From the NCBI GenBank assembly GCA_036397255.1, contig DASWJH010000014.1, positions 1 through 36,220 on the forward strand: a DNA stretch of 36,220 bases. The letters run 5' to 3'. The translations under genes and the position numbers were made by a program. The DNA comes from Nitrospiria bacterium (GTDB lineage: Bacteria; Nitrospirota; Nitrospiria; DASWJH01). The notes under the pieces are model-generated. The model made no database searches, was not told the DNA's origin, and saw nothing but the letters and a program-made list of their open reading frames with translations. Below, piece by piece: positions 8,143 to 15,809 of the stretch (position 1 is its first letter; each line of letters opens with the position of its first letter).

Positions 8143-9599
8143 TGCCTTACTCAGACCTTCGCGATTTTTTAAAATTTTTGGAGCAAAAAGGACAGCTTTT
8201 GCGGATTAAATCCGAAATTGATCCCCGCTTAGAAATTACCGAAGTCCTCAATCGCCTGCTGGCAAAAGGGGGTCCGGCGGTCCTATTTGAAAAGGTAAAA
8301 GGACATTCTATTCCCGTGGTGGCAAACCTCTTCGGGACGTTGGAGCGGATCGCCTGGGGGCTGGACACAACAGTGGAGGGCCTGAAGGAAATTGGAGAGT
8401 TTCTAGCTTTTCTACAGCACCCGGAACCTCCAAAAAGTTTGGTGGATGCCGTTAAAAAACTTCCTCTGTACGGTCAGGTATTCACCTTAGCACCCAAAAA
8501 AGTAAAAAAAGCTCCCTGTCAAGAAGTCATCCTAGAAGGAAAGGATATTGATCTTTCCAAATTTCCGATTCTCACCTGCTGGCCCGATGATGCAGCCCCC
8601 CAAATTACATGGTCTTTGGTTATAACCAAACCTCCGGATGATGGCCCCTATAACATCGGGATTTATCGAATGCAGGTCGAAGGGCCAGATCGAACACTGA
8701 TGCGGTGGCTCAAACATCACGGAGGGGCCAAACATTATCGAGCATGGAAAAAAGCGGGGAAAGCCATGCCCGTGGCAGTCGCCATTGGCACCGATCCAGG
8801 AATGATGGTGGCCGCCGTCACGCCGGTTCCTGAACGAATGAGTGAATTCCACTTTGCCGGTCTACTTCGAAAAAAAGCCGTGGAATTGGTTTCTTGCCGG
8901 ACGATTCCTTTAGAGGTCCCGGCAACCAGTGAAATGATATTAGAAGGGGAAATTCATCCCGATGAAGAAGCCCCTGAAGGGCCCCATGGAGATCATACCG
9001 GTTATTATAATTCGGTGGAACCCTTTCCTGTTTTCCGGCTCAAATGTATTACACATCGCCGAAATCCTTACTATTTGACCACCACCACCGGTCGGCCTCC
9101 CCGAGAGGATGCCATGACCGGTCTTGCCCTCAATATTATATTTCTACCCCTTCTTCGGCAACATTTTCCAGAAGTGGTTGATTTTCACCTTCCCATGGAA
9201 GGAGTTTCCTACCGTTTTGCGATTATTTCCATTAAGAAAGAATACCCCGGCCACGCCAAACGCATGATGATGGGACTTTGGGGGTTTTTAAAACAATTTT
9301 TATATGTGAAATTTATCATCATTGTGGATGATGATATCGATGTAAGGAAATGGGAAGATATTATATGGGCCATCGCCACCCGGGTGGATCCAGTCCGGGA
9401 CGTAACCATGATTGACCATAGCCCCATTGATTATCTTGATTTTGCCTCCCCTCTCCCAGAGTTGGGGTCCAAAATGGGAATTGATGCCACCACCAAAATC
9501 CCTCCCGAAACCATTCGGGAATGGGGTAAAAAAATTACCATGGATCCAGAAGTGGTTAAACGGGTTGACCAGCTTTGGAAGGAGCTGGGCCTAAATTAA
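8142..9599 (+). CDS. ubiD: UbiD-family decarboxylase (3-polyprenyl-4-hydroxybenzoate type)
   Basis: 485 aa, close to the usual length of UbiD. UbiD enzymes use prenylated FMN to decarboxylate prenylated 4-hydroxybenzoate. Characteristic segments are NIGIYRMQ (171-178), MRWLKHHGGAKHY, VAIGTDPGMMVAAVTPVP, a Glu-rich DEEAPEGPHGDHTGYY and FRLKCITHRRNPYY. They occur in the family order and contain the Arg and Glu residues that build the active site. The ATG overlaps the ubiA stop (TGATG) and has GGAG about 10 nt upstream, so I reject the TTG at 8109, which would overlap ubiA by 34 bases. No ubiX (prenyl-FMN synthase) is in this window; it must be elsewhere. Third gene of a chorismate-to-polyprenylphenol operon. 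Confidence 0.93.
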   Translation: MPYSDLRDFLKFLEQKGQLLRIKSEIDPRLEITEVLNRLLAKGGPAVLFEKVKGHSIPVVANLFGTLERIAWGLDTTVEGLKEIGEFLAFLQHPEPPKSLVDAVKKLPLYGQVFTLAPKKVKKAPCQEVILEGKDIDLSKFPILTCWPDDAAPQITWSLVITKPPDDGPYNIGIYRMQVEGPDRTLMRWLKHHGGAKHYRAWKKAGKAMPVAVAIGTDPGMMVAAVTPVPERMSEFHFAGLLRKKAVELVSCRTIPLEVPATSEMILEGEIHPDEEAPEGPHGDHTGYYNSVEPFPVFRLKCITHRRNPYYLTTTTGRPPREDAMTGLALNIIFLPLLRQHFPEVVDFHLPMEGVSYRFAIISIKKEYPGHAKRMMMGLWGFLKQFLYVKFIIIVDDDIDVRKWEDIIWAIATRVDPVRDVTMIDHSPIDYLDFASPLPELGSKMGIDATTKIPPETIREWGKKITMDPEVVKRVDQLWKELGLN

Positions 9600-9601
9600 A
9601 A

Positions 9602-10426
9602 ATGGTCCGTTTGGTTACCGTCCTCATACTTTTCCCGACTCTTTTGATGATTTATTTCACTATGACCGGGTGCACCAGTACGCCCCATGACATGGTCTGG
9701 GTTCCCGGTGGGCCTTTTATCATGGGAACCCATGAAGTAGACACCGAGGGGAAAGCACTGGAGTTAGGAATTGTGAAACCCTGGTTTTCAGATGAACACC
9801 CTTCCCACAAGGTTACCCTGGATCCTTATTATATTGATCGTTATGAGGTAACACAGGGTGAGTACGGCCAGTTCGTCTCCAAAACAAACAAACGTCCTCC
9901 AGCAGACTGGAGTGGAAGAAGATCTCCCCCAGATCGGGAACGCCATCCCGTGGTTTTCGTCAGTTGGCGGAACGCAAGCGACTATTGTAAATGGAAGGGT
10001 AAACGGCTCCCGAATGAAGCAGAATGGGAAAAGGCAGCGAGAGGAAATGATGAAAGAATTTACCCCTGGGGAAACACCTTTGACCAAAACCGCTCCAATA
10101 TCGGGGGTTTCATTGGAAAAACCCTTCCGGTGGGAAGTTATGAAAATGGAAAAAGCCCCTACGGCGCATACGATATGATCGGAAACGTTTGGGAATGGAC
10201 CTCCGACTGGTATCAGGCCTACCCGGGAAATACTGAAAATTCTGAGGATTTTGGGGAAAAATTCAAAGTGTTACGGGGAAGTTCCTGGGCCGGGGTGGGG
10301 CATTTCCCGGGAGAGGAAGCCGGAAAAATCCTAGCCCATAATTCCCGTGTGACCTTTCGTCTTTTTTCAAACCCGGAGGAAAGTGAATTAAATGATGTGG
10401 GTTTTCGCTGTGCGAAATCAGCCTGA
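9602..10426 (+). CDS. SUMF1/FGE-sulfatase-domain lipoprotein
   Basis: About 274 aa. A lipoprotein signal ends in the lipobox TMTGC at about residue 24. The remainder is a single SUMF1-type domain (MVWVPGGPFIMGT...YYIDRYEVTQGEYGQF...VSWRNASDYCKWKGKRLPNEAEWEKAARG...YGAYDMIGNVWEWTSDWY...VLRGSSW...VGFRCAKSA). True formylglycine-generating enzymes carry two catalytic cysteines after the RGGS motif. Here that segment reads RGSSWAGVG without Cys, so it is probably not an FGE but a scaffold or ligand-binding relative. Start ATG at 9602; AAGGAG is 17 nt upstream, rather far, so translation may depend on the ubiD-like gene whose stop is 2 nt away. It overlaps the oppositely oriented cytochrome gene by 9 bases at the 3' ends. 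Confidence 0.88.
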   Translation: MVRLVTVLILFPTLLMIYFTMTGCTSTPHDMVWVPGGPFIMGTHEVDTEGKALELGIVKPWFSDEHPSHKVTLDPYYIDRYEVTQGEYGQFVSKTNKRPPADWSGRRSPPDRERHPVVFVSWRNASDYCKWKGKRLPNEAEWEKAARGNDERIYPWGNTFDQNRSNIGGFIGKTLPVGSYENGKSPYGAYDMIGNVWEWTSDWYQAYPGNTENSEDFGEKFKVLRGSSWAGVGHFPGEEAGKILAHNSRVTFRLFSNPEESELNDVGFRCAKSA

Positions 10427-11281
10427 CTTACCGCTGTTTCCTTTCTCGGCCTTTGGAATATCGGCCTGGAGGGTTTTTAAGTAAAGGGTAATGGCCAAGG
10501 CATCCTGATCGGGCATGGCAAAATCTGGCATTTTGGTTTCTTTTTTAATGGAGGAAGCATACTGTATCCAACGATAAATCCATTTGGAATTAAACCGCTT
10601 TCCTGCGCGTGATAAATCAGGTCCCACTTCTCCTCCCTCACCATTAATTTTGTGACAGCCCATACAAGCATATTTTTCATTAATAAGGTACGCTCCCTCT
10701 TTAACCAAACGGTCTTTTTCTGCATTTTGAATGCCGTCAAAATCCACATTCACAGGTTTTTGGACCGAACCCTTTTTTTCATGAATTTCTTCAGCTTCCA
10801 CCACCACCTTTTCCGCATCGTTTTTATGAAGGGTTCTGATAAAAGCCACTAAAGACCAAATCTCATCATCCGAAAGGGTGGAACCCCAATAGGGCATCAA
10901 TGTTGAGCCAAAACCATATTCTTCATCCATAACCTTTGCAGGTTTAATGGACCCATCATCCCAAACAACCCCGGATAACCCTTTCTTTATGGCATTAAAG
11001 ATATCGTCATTGCTTGCATCGGCCATATACCGCTCACCCGCATCGGTTAAATCTCTAGGGTGGGGATCCAGATTATCCGCATTAAAGCCTTTTCCGTTGC
11101 CTTTTTCCCCATGACAAGCGGCGCAATAGAAAGAAAAAAGTTTTTTTCCATGGGAAACCTCTTTGCTCTCAAACAGGGCACAGCTTACAAAAAGGGTGGT
11201 AAAAACGCCAAGGAGGGTAAAATAAAGGAAAGGTTTAAATCGTTCAAAGGGTTTTATAGGTTTACTGTAATGGTTAAGCAT
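10418..11281 (-). CDS. Dihaem cytochrome c lipoprotein, last gene of respiratory operon
   Basis: 287 aa. N-terminal hydrophobic helix with lipobox LFVSC (Cys34), so probably membrane-tethered on the periplasmic side. Two cytochrome c domains: CAACH at 53-57 (YCAACHGEKGNGKG, with a probable Met ligand in STLMPYWG) and CMGCH at 206-210 (KYACMGCHKINGEGG, Met in KMPDFAMP). A charged linker of about 45 residues separates the domains. The start is ATG at 11281, inside the end of the preceding gene (8-nt overlap) with AGG as SD, which indicates coupling. Eleventh and last gene of the 20.7-to-10.4 kb operon. Role inferred: electron transfer between the bc/bd-like complex and a periplasmic partner. 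Confidence 0.88.
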   Translation of the reverse strand: MLNHYSKPIKPFERFKPFLYFTLLGVFTTLFVSCALFESKEVSHGKKLFSFYCAACHGEKGNGKGFNADNLDPHPRDLTDAGERYMADASNDDIFNAIKKGLSGVVWDDGSIKPAKVMDEEYGFGSTLMPYWGSTLSDDEIWSLVAFIRTLHKNDAEKVVVEAEEIHEKKGSVQKPVNVDFDGIQNAEKDRLVKEGAYLINEKYACMGCHKINGEGGEVGPDLSRAGKRFNSKWIYRWIQYASSIKKETKMPDFAMPDQDALAITLYLKTLQADIPKAEKGNSGKSG

Positions 11282-12080
11282 TTGATGACCTTTTTCTAAT
11301 TCGACGTATCAAAAACCATTCAAAGAGAAAGGCTCCAGCCACTGCAAGACCTGCATAAAAATAAATCCCTTGATCAGGGAGAGGCTCTGCCCTGAAATAC
11401 CACCAGGAGGAAATAGCCTTTTTACTTCCTTCTTCCCGGTTTTCTCCATCCCAAATGGCAAAAGCTATCTGTTTAAACTCACCGGGTTTGATCAGAACAT
11501 CTTTTTCATCACCGGTTTCCAATTTTCTACTAAAAACAACCCGCCACACCCCATCTTTCCAAACCCCGTGTCCAGTCACATCTTGCTGGCTATGGGCTTT
11601 CAGGGTTCCAAAACCCTTGGCCTGCATATCCATAAACTTATCTTCCTTCCAATACCAAATGTTCACAAAACCACCCTCCACCTGGATCATGGGTTGGGCA
11701 TGGGCAAAATGGGATTTTTCCTCACCCACGGGGAATTCAATGGCAGCCGCATCTTTAGGTCCCTGTACGGGATCCTGGTATTCGAGCAAAATAGCGAGTT
11801 CCTCTCCGTTATGAAGTGATCGAACTTTTACCGTTTTGGCCGTGGGCTCCGAATACAGCCTCGGCTCCCAATGAACCTGAGCACTCATGGGAAATTCTAC
11901 AACCTGACCTTTTTCATCCCAAAGGGGTGACATCGGATCATCCCCTGGAACGGGCCCATCGATGAGTTTTGAATAAACCACAACCCCACCTTCCTGGGCC
12001 AATGCTAAACCAGTGTGAAAGGAAAAACCAAAAACCATAAGAGGAATAAATAGGATGAAATTTATTTTTAATTTTTCCAT
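11274..12080 (-). CDS. Ethylbenzene dehydrogenase gamma-like haem-b protein, membrane anchored
   Basis: About 268 aa. Signal peptide (cleavage near LALA/QEG, residue 28), a beta-rich domain and one C-terminal TM helix (about 241-260) followed by a basic tail. The domain (MSAQVHWEPR...VKVRSLHNGEELAILLEYQDP...AAAIEFPV...QPMIQVEGG...VNIWYWKED...GVWRVVFSRKL...KQIAFAIWDG...KKAISSWWYF) follows the haem-binding gamma subunit family of type II DMSO-reductase enzymes (EbdC, NxrC-like). In EbdC a Met and a Lys bind haem b; Met131 and Lys220/221 are the candidates here. No molybdopterin alpha or FeS beta subunit gene is present, so it probably works as a b-haem relay inside the respiratory complex. Start at 12080, one nt after the upstream stop, gives the proper signal peptide. 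Confidence 0.82.
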   Translation of the reverse strand: MEKLKINFILFIPLMVFGFSFHTGLALAQEGGVVVYSKLIDGPVPGDDPMSPLWDEKGQVVEFPMSAQVHWEPRLYSEPTAKTVKVRSLHNGEELAILLEYQDPVQGPKDAAAIEFPVGEEKSHFAHAQPMIQVEGGFVNIWYWKEDKFMDMQAKGFGTLKAHSQQDVTGHGVWKDGVWRVVFSRKLETGDEKDVLIKPGEFKQIAFAIWDGENREEGSKKAISSWWYFRAEPLPDQGIYFYAGLAVAGAFLFEWFLIRRIRKRSSNA

Positions 12081-12081
12081 G

Positions 12082-12819
12082 TTATTCCCACGTTCTCGGC
12101 TCATGTCCTGAGGCACTAAATTCATAATGAATAATTTTCCAAATATCCTCATCCGATAAAGGTTTCCCTCCACGTGCCGGCATTTTTCCCCATCTGGGCA
12201 TGGCCGAGTTCCAGGGCTGCCCCTCCACAGGAAGGCCTACCCCACCATTCTTGATTCTCCAAAACAGATAGGATTCCTGCAACATGGCAATGGTGGTGGG
12301 GTCCTTAAAATTAGCGGGCGGAGGGTTAAACCCGTGGGCCTGAGGTCCTTTTCCGTCCAATTTTCCTCCATGACAGGGCGCGCAATACACGGAAAAAAGC
12401 GCTCCCCCATATTGGATGTTGGTTTTTGTTTTGGGAACCGGATTGGAAAGCCCCATAAATTCTGATGGAGGGGCCGGGTGGACCACGCGCTGTTCCGCAG
12501 GAGGCTGATCGCTGGGGGCCAATTTTCCATACACATTCATTCCGATGAAGAGAGGAAAAATAATCAGGACACCAATACGAAGGAAAGAACCCACCCCCGA
12601 TTGGCCTTTTCCTCCCGCCAAAAATCGGGATATGGGGCCATAAAACTCCTCGCTTTTATCCTCGAAAAGACTAACATAGACCAATATGGCGATTAAGGTC
12701 AGGACCATATACATCATGACCATGCTGAAGGGAAGGGGGGGTTGAATCAGTTTTACGCCAACGTAAACCACGATAAGGAGTATTACAGCCTTTATCAAAA
12801 TGGACAGATTTTTAAACAT
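12082..12819 (-). CDS. Three-TM membrane cytochrome c (monohaem)
   Basis: 245 aa. Two adjacent TM helices (about 8-24 and 33-51), a short charged loop (FEDKSEEFYG), a third helix (about 80-98), then a periplasmic cytochrome c domain with CAPCH at 146-150 (YCAPCHGGKLDGKG) and a probable Met ligand in SAMPRWGKMP. SD AAAAGGAGGGAGG precedes the ATG. Its layout (3 TM helices plus C-terminal haem domain) repeats that of the cytochrome at 17852-18694, each lying in the same half-operon as one bd-like subunit. That suggests the operon contains two related modules. Expected to hold a c-type haem at the periplasmic face beside the bd-like subunit. Confidence 0.87.
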   Translation of the reverse strand: MFKNLSILIKAVILLIVVYVGVKLIQPPLPFSMVMMYMVLTLIAILVYVSLFEDKSEEFYGPISRFLAGGKGQSGVGSFLRIGVLIIFPLFIGMNVYGKLAPSDQPPAEQRVVHPAPPSEFMGLSNPVPKTKTNIQYGGALFSVYCAPCHGGKLDGKGPQAHGFNPPPANFKDPTTIAMLQESYLFWRIKNGGVGLPVEGQPWNSAMPRWGKMPARGGKPLSDEDIWKIIHYEFSASGHEPRTWE

Positions 12820-12848
12820 CTTGTAACCTCCCTCCTTTTACGAACCCC

Positions 12849-13613
12849 TTACATATCTTCCGAAACGGTTTTAAATTGCCCCAAATAGGCGGTAAGGTCA
12901 TTTAAATCTTTTACCGACAACCTGGCACTGAAACCTTTGTGATCGGAGGTTGTGGTTTCTTGTAAAGCGCCCATTAAGAAAATGGCATTCTCTTGCTGTG
13001 ATTTCGGTAAAAGGTCGGAAACCTCTTTTGCCTTGGATTGGGATTTTGTTTCTCCATGGCAATTTCCACAACCGAGTTTACCAAAAACCGCACGCCCTTG
13101 ATTCGGGTCACCCGAAACCATGATCACGGCTTCAGCCGGTTTCACCAGCTCCGAAGGATCCACCGTAACATATTCTTGACCCCCTGTGCTTTGAACAAAG
13201 GCAATCACAGCAAGAAGTTCGTTTTCTGAAAGCCCAATGGGGGGTTTATTGATTGGGGGCATTTGTGCCCCAAAAGCCTTTGGAGGGCTGTATTGATATT
13301 GCTTATAAATAAATGCGCTGGGTTGGGTTAGGCTTTCATAGATAAATTCACGTGAAAGTTTAGCCCCCACTCCGGAAAGATTAGGACAACGTCCCCCCTC
13401 ACCACCAATGGTATGGCAAAGGGCACACTTTCCTTTTCCGAAGAAAATGGCTTGTCCCAGGGAGACCAGGTCTTCTTTGGTCTCAATAGCGGCGAAGTCA
13501 AGGGTTCCTTCGTCCGGGGGTAAAGAAGGCTGGGAAGGAATGGAATAGGCAATGTAAGCAAAAACCAAGAGGACACTGGCCACAAAGAAAAGTGTTTTAA
13601 GGAAATAATGCAT
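12849..13613 (-). CDS. Membrane-anchored dihaem cytochrome c
   Basis: 254 aa. One N-terminal TM anchor (about 5-24, no cleavage motif), then two cytochrome c domains: CALCH at 63-67 (GKGKCALCHTIGGEGG) and CGNCH at 182-186 (KLGCGNCHGETKSQ). Probable distal Met in AQMPP (about 118) for the first haem and in FLMGAL for the second. GGGGGATCC precedes the ATG. It lies between the larger bd-like subunit and the 3-TM cytochrome in the operon, so it is likely a fixed electron-transfer subunit of the same assembly rather than a free carrier. Confidence 0.88.
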   Translation of the reverse strand: MHYFLKTLFFVASVLLVFAYIAYSIPSQPSLPPDEGTLDFAAIETKEDLVSLGQAIFFGKGKCALCHTIGGEGGRCPNLSGVGAKLSREFIYESLTQPSAFIYKQYQYSPPKAFGAQMPPINKPPIGLSENELLAVIAFVQSTGGQEYVTVDPSELVKPAEAVIMVSGDPNQGRAVFGKLGCGNCHGETKSQSKAKEVSDLLPKSQQENAIFLMGALQETTTSDHKGFSARLSVKDLNDLTAYLGQFKTVSEDM

Positions 13614-13657
13614 TGGAGTGGATCCCCCTATTCAAAAAAAACTTGTTCAAATAAAGC

Positions 13658-15463
13658 TCAGACAGAATCTTTTGCCTCCGCCATTGCACCTTCCTGGAGA
13701 CCTGTGTAAGGCTTTTTCTCCCCCCCTTTTTGGGTAGCCAGGGAAGCAACCCAAAAGATAAATGCCACCAGCAAACAAAATATAAAGGTACAAAGCGCCA
13801 TAAAAGCGCCCGCATGACCCAAAGCCGGTGAATAGGCATAGGGGGTCATATCTCGCATCACCCCGTAAATATGCCAGTGAACCCGAGAGGCTGATCGGGC
13901 ATAACCCATTAAGGTCATGGTTAAAATGACAATGACCGCGTTTAAAACCAGGCAGTACTGAGCTCGGGCTGGCATCCGTCCCCAGGTCATTTTAGTGGTC
14001 ATCTTCGCGCTTTTTAAAAGAGCCCCCGTCAATGGGGTAACGGAAATGAGGACAAATAAAACAATAAGAACTTGCGCAACCGAAAACTGGTTAATTCGGA
14101 CAATGGCCGGGACAAAATACCCCCAAACCCCAAGAACAATCACCCCAATCACTGCACCACCGAACAACAGGTACTGCAACCAATCGGCCACTTTGAACCA
14201 TTTTACGATGGGTTCCTTACCCGCCCGCCAATACATCAGAAAGCTGATAAAGGTAACCAGAATCATAATATTCACAACGGTGAGTTTTGCGGACATCACC
14301 CCGAAAACCCCCAAAATCGGATGGTGGGTTCCACCCAACTTTCTCGCTTCCTCAAGGCTGGCCACAAGGCTGTGGGGGGTCATCCACACCGCCAGACAGA
14401 CGATGAGAATGGAAAGCATCATCAACATATATTTCCGATATTTTATTCCACCACCTTCAATTCGATACACCAATCCGGTCCAAAAATAATAGTTGGCCCC
14501 AATAAAGAGGACCCCAATTAAGATGGCTTGAAGAATAAACAACCAAGAAAGAAATCCGCCCATGAGGGTAATCCCCATTTGCTGGTTGTATTCATAAACC
14601 TCCCGCATCAGCCAGTATCCTGCAAAGGGAAGGGGGAGAAGCCCAAAAATCCCGATGAAGTTCCCAATATAACCCATCCAGTCGTAGTGTTCTCTCTCCT
14701 CCTGAGTCTTGGCCCCCAGATATCGGATCCCAGCATAGGCACCGCAAATAAATCCACCCAAAACGATATTTGCAATAAAACGGTGAATATTGACAGGCCA
14801 CCAGGTGGGGTTATGAACAGCCGCCCAGGCTTTTTCCATGGCATTCATGGCTTCGGGAAGGACCACAGGACTCGCCTGGAAGGTGGCCCAGGCGTTTGCG
14901 GTAATCATGATATAAAAACCGAAGACATTGAGCATCAACCCCAGGAAAAGATGGAGCCATTTTCGGTTCATCATGGCATCCCAGCCATACCAATAAAGAT
15001 AAAGAACCGGTGTTTCTAAAAGAAAAAGAATGCCGTAGACCACATAGGAAGGGAAGAAAATATCCGATAAGTATGTAAAGAACTTGGGATAAAGCCCAAT
15101 CAATAAGAAGAGGAGGATTCCTCCAAAAAGAGCCGTTGTTGCATAAGACGCGGTAAGTAGTTTGGTGAATTCCTTCGCCAGTTTGTCAAACCGCATATCC
15201 CCTGTTCGAAATCCGATGAACTCGCAAATAAGGGCAAAGATCGGCACACCCAAAACAAAACCCGCAAACAGGAGATGGATTTGAGCAATAATCCAAATGA
15301 GGTTGCGGCTTCCGATAAAGGGAATATCATTATAGGCAGGACCTGTTGCGGCTTCTTCTTGGGCAAGGCTCGGTTCCGCTAAAACCATAAGCCCTAATAA
15401 AAAAGCAAAACCTGCCATATGCAAGGGGTTAAAAACAGTGAAAATGTTTTTAAACCGTTTCAT
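13658..15463 (-). CDS. Cytochrome bd-like oxidase subunit (CydA-like, long form B)
   Basis: 601 aa, about 14 TM helices. An apparent cleavable signal peptide ends at SLAQ (about residue 35). The core aligns by eye with CydA: His63 in QIHLLFAGFVLG (like the b595 ligand His19 of E. coli), Glu150 in FLLETPVLYLYWYGWD (like Glu107), His227 in WWPVNIHRFIANIVLGGF (like His186) and Met263 in YDWMGYIGN (like Met393). The equivalent of Glu99, eight residues before Glu150, is Val142, and the GRQPW quinol-loop motif is missing. There is no cydB in the window. ATGA overlap with the preceding 91-aa gene. This is the bd-like group seen in Nitrospira. Whether it reduces O2 or passes electrons elsewhere cannot be read from the sequence. 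Confidence 0.85.
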   Translation of the reverse strand: MKRFKNIFTVFNPLHMAGFAFLLGLMVLAEPSLAQEEAATGPAYNDIPFIGSRNLIWIIAQIHLLFAGFVLGVPIFALICEFIGFRTGDMRFDKLAKEFTKLLTASYATTALFGGILLFLLIGLYPKFFTYLSDIFFPSYVVYGILFLLETPVLYLYWYGWDAMMNRKWLHLFLGLMLNVFGFYIMITANAWATFQASPVVLPEAMNAMEKAWAAVHNPTWWPVNIHRFIANIVLGGFICGAYAGIRYLGAKTQEEREHYDWMGYIGNFIGIFGLLPLPFAGYWLMREVYEYNQQMGITLMGGFLSWLFILQAILIGVLFIGANYYFWTGLVYRIEGGGIKYRKYMLMMLSILIVCLAVWMTPHSLVASLEEARKLGGTHHPILGVFGVMSAKLTVVNIMILVTFISFLMYWRAGKEPIVKWFKVADWLQYLLFGGAVIGVIVLGVWGYFVPAIVRINQFSVAQVLIVLFVLISVTPLTGALLKSAKMTTKMTWGRMPARAQYCLVLNAVIVILTMTLMGYARSASRVHWHIYGVMRDMTPYAYSPALGHAGAFMALCTFIFCLLVAFIFWVASLATQKGGEKKPYTGLQEGAMAEAKDSV

Positions 15464-15735
15464 TTGTCACCCCCCTTTTGGGAATCTTTTTCCTTTGGGT
15501 TCTTTTCTTTTCCCTCTTTTTCCTTTTCTACTATGTTTTCTTCCACTTGAGTTAAAATCCCTTCGACCGTCAAAATAGCTTCTTCAGGCTCAAGCACCTT
15601 AATTACCTCTTCTTCATCCCCTTCCTGATGTTTGCTGAAATGCACAGGCAAAAAAATCCAAAACAAAAAAACCGTAAAAAGAGAAATGCTCAAAAAAACG
15701 GTGAGGGTTAACCCCTGGTCTTTTGGAATACTCAT
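15460..15735 (-). CDS. Small single-TM protein with acidic/basic tail
   Basis: 91 aa, not recognised. One TM helix (about 9-30, LTVFLSISLFTVFLFWIFLP) is followed by HFSKHQEGDEEE and a tail of about 50 residues rich in Glu and Lys that ends in repeated KEKE/KGGDK patterns. The stop codon overlaps the start of the long bd-like gene (ATGA), and the gene sits between cytochrome b and that subunit, so tightly coupled synthesis is likely. Its place and size recall small accessory subunits of oxidases (CydX-like or CcoQ-like in role), but I see no sequence match to them. Inferred: assembly or stabilising subunit of the complex. The start ATG at 15735 has only a G-rich stretch upstream as SD. Confidence 0.7.
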   Translation of the reverse strand: MSIPKDQGLTLTVFLSISLFTVFLFWIFLPVHFSKHQEGDEEEVIKVLEPEEAILTVEGILTQVEENIVEKEKEGKEKNPKEKDSQKGGDK

Positions 15736-15809
15736 GGAATCAAACCCCCAGCCCCTATTTCAAATTTGATTTCCAAAGGTTTTTTTATATTTTCCCCTTC
15801 CAGTTTCAT

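Noticed and set aside
9602-10426. Functional formylglycine-generating enzyme
   Set aside because: The catalytic cysteine positions after the RGGS-like motif are not Cys.
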